Source: Clostridia bacterium
GTDB lineage: Bacteria > Bacillota > Clostridia > Oscillospirales > Acutalibacteraceae
Reading direction: 5' to 3'
DNA length: 38,429 bases
Assembly (NCBI GenBank): GCA_017402845.1
Contig: JAFPLH010000028.1
Span: forward strand, 1 to 38,429
The first letter of the stretch is position 1. Each line of letters opens with the position of its first letter. A program made the position numbers and the translations under genes. Below the pieces are notes generated by a model, which saw only the letters and a program-made list of their open reading frames with translations, was not told the DNA's origin and searched no databases. Positions 31,987-38,429 of the stretch are shown here, piece by piece.

Positions 31987-32020
31987 CGGCTGCATTTTTT
32001 AGAATGCAGCCGTCTTTTTT
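31987..32020 (+). terminator. Rho-independent terminator after the MocR-type gene
   Basis: Perfect 10-base arms CGGCTGCATT and AATGCAGCCG are followed by a T-rich tail. It closes the plus-strand gene and faces the converging ligA. Confidence 0.9.
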
Positions 32021-32040
32021 CTTTAGAGCCCCTATAACAA

Positions 32041-34044
<2,004 letters not shown>

Positions 34045-34047
34045 TTA

Positions 34048-34623
34048 TCAATTATTTACTGTTGATGTATTTCTTTCTCTTAGATATGTAGACTCAAGAT
34101 CTGCCAGATGAAGCTTTACTGCCAACGGATATTTTTCATATGCCTGACTTACAGAAAAGCCGTTTGGTCCGTCAAATTCGCCCATGTGCCAGCGAATTGC
34201 AATTGCCTCATCAGGTTTAAGACGCATAAAACGTTCGATGAGAAAAACGGATTTTTCACCGTGACCAAATGGAAATTTATCCTCGATCGCATAATACGGC
34301 ACCTTCTCCCATTTTCCTGTTTCTTCATTTTTCACGTTTCGTGTAGATGTTTTATAGAAGCCAGTTTTACACAAATCGTGCAGCAAAGCGCAAATTGCAA
34401 AGCTTTCGGGATTATCGCCCTCCTCGAAATGCTTTTCTACCATAACCTTATAGACGCTTATACTGTGCATAACAAGCCCCTCATGACACGCACAATGATA
34501 TTTCGTACTTGCGGGAGCCGTAAAAAAATCTGTTTTATTTTCAAGCCAATCTAACAGATCATTAACACCCGGACGATCTACCTTTTCTCTGAATATTTCC
34601 AGAAACTCATCTTTATAACTCAT
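34048..34623 (-). CDS. HD-domain phosphohydrolase-like protein
   Basis: This protein of about 191 residues has HD-superfamily metal ligands in order: H in HEGLVMHSISV (near residue 48), the HD pair in ALLHDLCKTG (near residue 83), then HGEKSVFLIERF and IRWHMGEFD. HD proteins hydrolyse phosphate esters, nucleotides or cyclic nucleotides. No partner domain or motif narrows the substrate. Related HD proteins of this size are common in Clostridia and phages. GGAGGAG lies 5 bases before ATG 34623; a GTG two codons earlier overlaps that site and is not preferred. It precedes ligA. Confidence 0.82.
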   Translation of the reverse strand: MSYKDEFLEIFREKVDRPGVNDLLDWLENKTDFFTAPASTKYHCACHEGLVMHSISVYKVMVEKHFEEGDNPESFAICALLHDLCKTGFYKTSTRNVKNEETGKWEKVPYYAIEDKFPFGHGEKSVFLIERFMRLKPDEAIAIRWHMGEFDGPNGFSVSQAYEKYPLAVKLHLADLESTYLRERNTSTVNN

Positions 34624-34660
34624 TTTCACTCCTCCTAAACTTCTTATGATCTATATATAT

Positions 34661-34687
34661 AAAAAGGCACCCAAAAAGGATGCCTTA
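34661..34687 (-). terminator. Rho-independent terminator after ispH-rpsA
   Basis: On the minus strand AAGGCATCC-TTTTT-GGGTGCCTT is followed by TTTAT. It separates the cmk-plsC-ispH-rpsA transcript from the HD-ligA pair. Confidence 0.8.
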
Positions 34688-34711
34688 TTATTATATAGTC
34701 TAATAGAGATA

Positions 34712-36676
34712 TTATTCGTCTGCTGCTTCTGTTTCTTCAGCTTTTTCTGCAAGAAGAGCTCTGATTGAAAGAGAAACCTTCTTCTCCTCGTTCTTGATCT
34801 CTGTGATCTTAGCCTTAACAACTTCACCGATCTTGAGCTCATCTTCGGGCTTGTCGATTCTGCGATCTGCGATCTGCGAGATGTGGATAAGTCCCTTAAC
34901 GCCGGGAATAATTACAGCAAATGCACCGTAAGATGTCATGCCGTCGATCGTAACGTCAACAACATCACCAACCTTGTAGTTAGTTACAAAGATGTTCCAC
35001 GGATTCTCCTCGTCTTTTCTGTAACCCAGAGAAATATTCCTCTTTTCAGTGTCGATTGCCTTTACGTATACTTCTACTGTATCGCCCTCTTTAACAACCT
35101 CTGACGGAGTTTTGATCTTGTTCCAAGAAAGCTCGGAAATGTGAATAAGACCGTCTACGCCGCCCAAGTCAACAAATGCACCGAATTTTGCAAGGTTCTT
35201 TACAGTACCTGTATACTTTTTGCCAACCTCAACGCTGTTCCAGAATTCTTCCTTTGCAGCCTTGTTTCTCTCGCTGAGTACGCTGCGAATAGAACCTACT
35301 GCGTTCTTTCTTCTGTTTTTGTCGTTGATCTCAATGATTCTGAACTCAACTGTTTTCTTTACAAGCTCTTCCAACGGCTCGCTTCTTCTCAATGTTGCCT
35401 GAGAAGCAGGAATGAATACTCTTACATCATTAGAAACGACATTAAGACCGCCCTTTGTAAGACCTGTTACAACGCCTGTGATAATATCTTTGTTGTTGTA
35501 AGCATTCTCAATAGTTTCCCAGCCCTTGTTAGCGTCTACACGCTTCTTTGAAAGCTTCATAATACCGTCTTGGTCGTTTGTCTTCATGATGAGAAGCTCA
35601 AGCTCGTCGCCGGGCTTAACCAAGTCTTCGGGCTTTGCGTTGGGATCGTTTGAAAGCTCTTCAGCAGGAATGTAACCTGTCTGCTTTCTGCCCACTACAT
35701 CAACATAAACGCCATTAGGCTCAATGCTTGCAACTGTACCTTTTACTTTGTCGCTGGTAGACGTACTATACTCCTCCATCTCCATCATTTCTGCAAAACT
35801 TTGCTCGTTTTCAGCTACTCCTTCGGATCCAATACTCATTCTATCCAGTACCTCCTTAATTATGCTTGCCGGCGTGGATGCCCCGGCAGTAATGCCTATT
35901 TTTTCGTCCCCCCGGAAAGAAATGTGCTCAAGCTCGTTAGCTGCTTCGATTAGATATGTGGTCTTACACGATTCACTGCATATCTTATACAGCTTATTCG
36001 TGTTGGAACTGTGACGTCCGCCTATTACTATCATTACATCTGATTCTTTTGCCAACTCTTTCGACGCAAATTGTCTTTGTGAGGTCGCATTACATATTGT
36101 ATCAAAAAATTTAGCGTTTGTACATAGGTTTTTGAATATTTTTTTACATTTTTTCCATTCTTCTACGTCAAATGTTGTCTGAGCCACTACACAAAGCGGT
36201 TCATTTTTCTTTTCAGGAAATTTCTGTAATAAATTCTCCAATTCATTCTGACTCTTAAAGGTATACACATCTGATGTACAATGACTCATTATCCCCTTGA
36301 CCTCGGGGTGCTCGCAGTCGCCTGCAATAAATACGTCATTGTTCAAAGCAGACTGCTGAGCCACTATCTTATGTATTTTTGCTACAAAAGGACAGGTAGC
36401 GTCTGCATACTCAATGTGATTTTCTTCAAGACACCTATATACATCTTTGCCTACTCCGTGTGATCGTATCACAAGAGTTTTGCCGTTTTCTGTTTTCAGC
36501 GGATCATCCACGGCGAAAATGCCCCGCTTTTCAAGCTCGTTTACAACTTGCTTGTTATGAATAATAGGTCCAAGCGTACATACGCTTATACCTTTATCGG
36601 CTAATTCATTTACCATATTGACAGCACGGTTTACTCCAAAGCAAAACCCGGCGCTGTCTGCAACTCTGACTTTCAT
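34712..36676 (-). CDS. ispH-rpsA: Fusion of IspH (HMBPP reductase) and ribosomal protein S1
   Basis: This 654-residue protein joins two enzymes. Residues 1 to about 285 are IspH, which makes IPP and DMAPP from HMBPP at the end of the MEP pathway. The three iron-sulfur cysteines are C12 (GFCFGVNRA), C95 (ATCPFV) and C195 (DTICNAT), with conserved His at about 40, 73 and 123 and SSNTNKL near residue 223. Residues about 308-638 hold four S1 RNA-binding domains (about 308-378, 395-465, 481-551, 568-638), ending in an acidic tail. The IspH-S1 fusion is known from many Clostridia and is not a sequencing artefact. AAAGG lies 7 bases before the ATG. It follows plsC. Confidence 0.95.
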   Translation of the reverse strand: MKVRVADSAGFCFGVNRAVNMVNELADKGISVCTLGPIIHNKQVVNELEKRGIFAVDDPLKTENGKTLVIRSHGVGKDVYRCLEENHIEYADATCPFVAKIHKIVAQQSALNNDVFIAGDCEHPEVKGIMSHCTSDVYTFKSQNELENLLQKFPEKKNEPLCVVAQTTFDVEEWKKCKKIFKNLCTNAKFFDTICNATSQRQFASKELAKESDVMIVIGGRHSSNTNKLYKICSESCKTTYLIEAANELEHISFRGDEKIGITAGASTPASIIKEVLDRMSIGSEGVAENEQSFAEMMEMEEYSTSTSDKVKGTVASIEPNGVYVDVVGRKQTGYIPAEELSNDPNAKPEDLVKPGDELELLIMKTNDQDGIMKLSKKRVDANKGWETIENAYNNKDIITGVVTGLTKGGLNVVSNDVRVFIPASQATLRRSEPLEELVKKTVEFRIIEINDKNRRKNAVGSIRSVLSERNKAAKEEFWNSVEVGKKYTGTVKNLAKFGAFVDLGGVDGLIHISELSWNKIKTPSEVVKEGDTVEVYVKAIDTEKRNISLGYRKDEENPWNIFVTNYKVGDVVDVTIDGMTSYGAFAVIIPGVKGLIHISQIADRRIDKPEDELKIGEVVKAKITEIKNEEKKVSLSIRALLAEKAEETEAADE

Positions 36677-36688
36677 TTGCTTATCCTT

Positions 36689-37345
36689 TTACTCGTCCTT
36701 TTTGCGCTTTTCCTTTTTGCCTTCAAACTCTTCACGATGTTTTTTACGCATATCGGCAATGATCTCCATAACCTTTTTTGCGGCTTCTCTGTATTCTCTA
36801 TTTGTACCCTCTTTTACGCCAAGTTCTTCACAGGTTATTGGTTCACCAAACATTACCTTTGTCTTTTTGAAGGGCGTAAAGAATCCTGTTCTCGGAGTAA
36901 TACAGCAGGGGGTTATCGGAGTATTCGTCTGATGCGCGATCAGAATAGCGCCTGCATGGGCACGTCCCAATTCACCTGTTTTAGAACGTGTTCCCTCTAT
37001 AAAAACACCTACACAGTCATTATCGTCAAGAAGCTTTTTCGCATTTTCAATAGCTTTGCCGCCGTCGTTGCCTCTTGTTACGGGAAAAGCACCAAGCGAT
37101 CTTATAAAATCAGCGCCCCACTTATTTCCCTCAAAAAGCTCGGTTTTTGCCATAAAACAGATCATTCTCCACTGGCTGTAATCCAAGATCGCAGGATCAA
37201 GAACATGAACATGGTTGCTGCAAACTATCATTTTTCCCTTTTTCGGCAGCTTATAGCCGTTTTGAACCTCCAGCGGATAAATAACACTAAAAAGAATAGC
37301 TGCTGCCACCCTTGCAAAAGGGTAATACAAAGGTTTTCTTGTCAT
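36689..37345 (-). CDS. plsC: 1-acyl-sn-glycerol-3-phosphate acyltransferase
   Basis: This 218-residue membrane-associated acyltransferase has the acceptor motif H-x4-D (SNHVHVLDPAIL near residue 38), the glycerophosphate-binding block GAFPVTRG (near residue 87) and the EGTRS motif (FIEGTRSKTGEL near residue 117). PlsC makes phosphatidic acid from lysophosphatidic acid in phospholipid synthesis. The N terminus is hydrophobic. The C-terminal tail is very Lys/Glu-rich (KKHREEFEGKKEKRKKDE), probably surface-exposed. The gene order cmk-plsC-ispH-rpsA is common in Clostridia. Confidence 0.93.
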   Translation of the reverse strand: MTRKPLYYPFARVAAAILFSVIYPLEVQNGYKLPKKGKMIVCSNHVHVLDPAILDYSQWRMICFMAKTELFEGNKWGADFIRSLGAFPVTRGNDGGKAIENAKKLLDDNDCVGVFIEGTRSKTGELGRAHAGAILIAHQTNTPITPCCITPRTGFFTPFKKTKVMFGEPITCEELGVKEGTNREYREAAKKVMEIIADMRKKHREEFEGKKEKRKKDE

Positions 37346-37406
37346 ACTATCAATACCTCACTAACAATACACAGATAAATTTTATATCGCTCGCTGCAAT
37401 AATGCG

Positions 37407-38075
37407 TTACTGCTTATATTTTTCTCGAATAGTATCTAACACAGCATTGACCGATTGAGAAAAATCAAGCTCCGAGGTATCTATAATAACAGCATTCTCG
37501 CAGGGTTTTAACGGTGCAATTTCTCTGTGAGTATCCTGATGATCTCTATAAACAAGCTTCTCTAATATATCATTATACACTACTTTTTCGCCTTTTGCAA
37601 GTAGTTCTTTGTATCTTCTTTCAGCTCTTTGTTCCGGAGAGGCGGTAATAAATATCTTCACATCAGCATTCGGGAGTACTACCGAACCGATATCACGTCC
37701 GTCCATAACAACATTATTTTCATTTGCGAGATCACGCTGCAGATCAAGCAAAAATGCACGTATCATGGGGATTTTTGATATATCCGAAGCAGCCTTGGAC
37801 ACCTGCTCTGTACGAATTTTGTCATTGACATTTTCTTGATTTACAAAAACGTTTTGAGTACCGTCTTTAAATTCAATGCTGATTTTTGTCATATTCAACA
37901 TTTTTTTCAATGAAATTTCGTCATTTATATCCACATCATTTTTCATAGCTGCATAAGCAAGCGATCTGTACAGAGCGCCTGTGTCAACATGAATAAATCC
38001 TAATCTTTTTGCAGCCTCTTTGCTGACAGAACTTTTGCCGGCACCGGAAGGACCGTCTATTGCTACATTAAACAT
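37407..38075 (-). CDS. cmk: Cytidylate kinase
   Basis: This 222-residue protein is typical of bacterial CMP kinase, which phosphorylates CMP and dCMP. It has the P-loop AIDGPSGAGKSSVSKEAAKRLG at residue 5, DTGALYRSLAY near residue 32, VVMDGRDIGSVVLPNADVKIFITA near residue 130 and the lid-side arginines of RAERRYKEL near residue 160. TGAGG lies before the ATG. It lies 61 bases upstream of plsC and 12 bases after the flavoprotein gene, all in the same direction. Confidence 0.96.
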   Translation of the reverse strand: MFNVAIDGPSGAGKSSVSKEAAKRLGFIHVDTGALYRSLAYAAMKNDVDINDEISLKKMLNMTKISIEFKDGTQNVFVNQENVNDKIRTEQVSKAASDISKIPMIRAFLLDLQRDLANENNVVMDGRDIGSVVLPNADVKIFITASPEQRAERRYKELLAKGEKVVYNDILEKLVYRDHQDTHREIAPLKPCENAVIIDTSELDFSQSVNAVLDTIREKYKQ

Positions 38076-38087
38076 AATAACACCTCA

Positions 38088-38429
38088 TTAAATTGATATT
38101 CCCGCAAGATAACCTGTTGAAAAGGCTATCTGCAAATTAAATCCGCCTGTATAAGCGTCAACATCTATTACCTCACCCGCAAAATACAGATTTTCGCAAA
38201 GCTTTGATTCCATAGTCTTTGGGTTTATCTCTTTCACACAAACTCCGCCAGACGTGACAATAGCTTCTTCAATGGGGCGGAATTCTTTAAAAGTCATGGT
38301 AAGGTTCTTTAAGACCTCTGCCAAAGAGTTTCTCTGTGCTTTAGTTAATTCGTTGCACTTTGTATGAGGGGGTATTTCAGAAAGCCCGACAATTGTCGGA
38401 ATTATTTTTTTCGGCAAAAGCTGCGAAAG
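38088..38429 (-). CDS. BaiN/HI0933-type NAD(P)/FAD-dependent oxidoreductase, C-terminal part
   Basis: Only the last 113 codons or so are in the window; the reading frame is open to the right edge (38429). The segment TSGGVCVKEINPKTMESKL followed by NLYFAGEVIDVDAYTGGFNLQIAFSTGYLAG is the C-terminal FAD-contacting region of the HI0933/BaiN flavoprotein family. The natural substrate is unknown for most members. It precedes cmk, as in many Clostridia. Confidence 0.88.
   Translation of the reverse strand, partial: LSQLLPKKIIPTIVGLSEIPPHTKCNELTKAQRNSLAEVLKNLTMTFKEFRPIEEAIVTSGGVCVKEINPKTMESKLCENLYFAGEVIDVDAYTGGFNLQIAFSTGYLAGISI

Noticed and set aside
34712-36676. Frameshift or assembly error joining ispH and rpsA
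   Set aside because: The reading frame is continuous with all key residues on both sides, and the IspH-S1 fusion is a known arrangement in Clostridia.

Overview
This window looks like a chromosomal segment of a low-GC, endospore-forming Clostridia species, most likely a Ruminococcus-like member of the Oscillospiraceae. Evidence: a spoIIIAE-AF-AG-AH block, both dipicolinate synthase genes, a DacF-type carboxypeptidase, an IspH-ribosomal protein S1 fusion, consensus SigA promoters and GGAGG ribosome binding sites. It is mostly housekeeping DNA with small dispersed inverted-repeat elements. It has no rRNA, tRNA, CRISPR or phage genes that I can see.

Layout. 1-4184: a palindromic repeat core, then mreB, comF and recD2 on the minus strand as one operon. 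4354-8590: a plus-strand unit with a promoter, a leader hairpin, a large MORN-repeat protein, an MscS channel and a terminator. 8655-12897: rodA, then spoIIIAH, AG, AF and AE (minus). 13015-14447: dpaB-dpaA (minus), with a SigK-like promoter partly buried in the terminator of the upstream operon. 14537-17002: cdd, a PaaK/CapK-like adenylate-forming ligase and deoD (minus), divergent from recQ (17125-18675, plus). 18689-18864: a MITE with terminal repeats and a 4-bp target duplication. 18910-23470: a serine-hydrolase lipoprotein, a small P-loop protein, pgi and a dacF-like gene (all minus). 23611-25122: a DUF2828-type protein with an N-terminal helical region and a C-terminal vWA domain, resembling Ro60 in layout. 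25123-26064: 0.94 kb without a gene, filled by an array of structured units. 26065-30292: GNAT, two M42 peptidases and murD (minus), with a second MITE in the murD leader. 30611-31981: a MocR-type regulator (plus). 32041-38429: ligA, HD protein, ispH-rpsA, plsC, cmk and the 3' end of a BaiN/HI0933-type flavoprotein (minus).

Most notable system. Upstream of the DUF2828/vWA gene and apparently on its strand are six short units (25248-25885). Read on the minus strand, each has a closing stem (GGCAC/GTGCC in four, GGCTC/GAGCC in one, CCGAT/ATCGG in one). The 5' strand of each stem is followed by exactly three variable bases, then CAGCA (CAGCG in one), then a variable domain of 0-2 hairpins. Compensatory changes in the stem, with a fixed motif at fixed spacing, argue for real RNA structure. 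I interpret the locus as a Ro60/Y-RNA-like ribonucleoprotein system with a multi-RNA cluster. The structural pattern is seen in the sequence; the function is inference.
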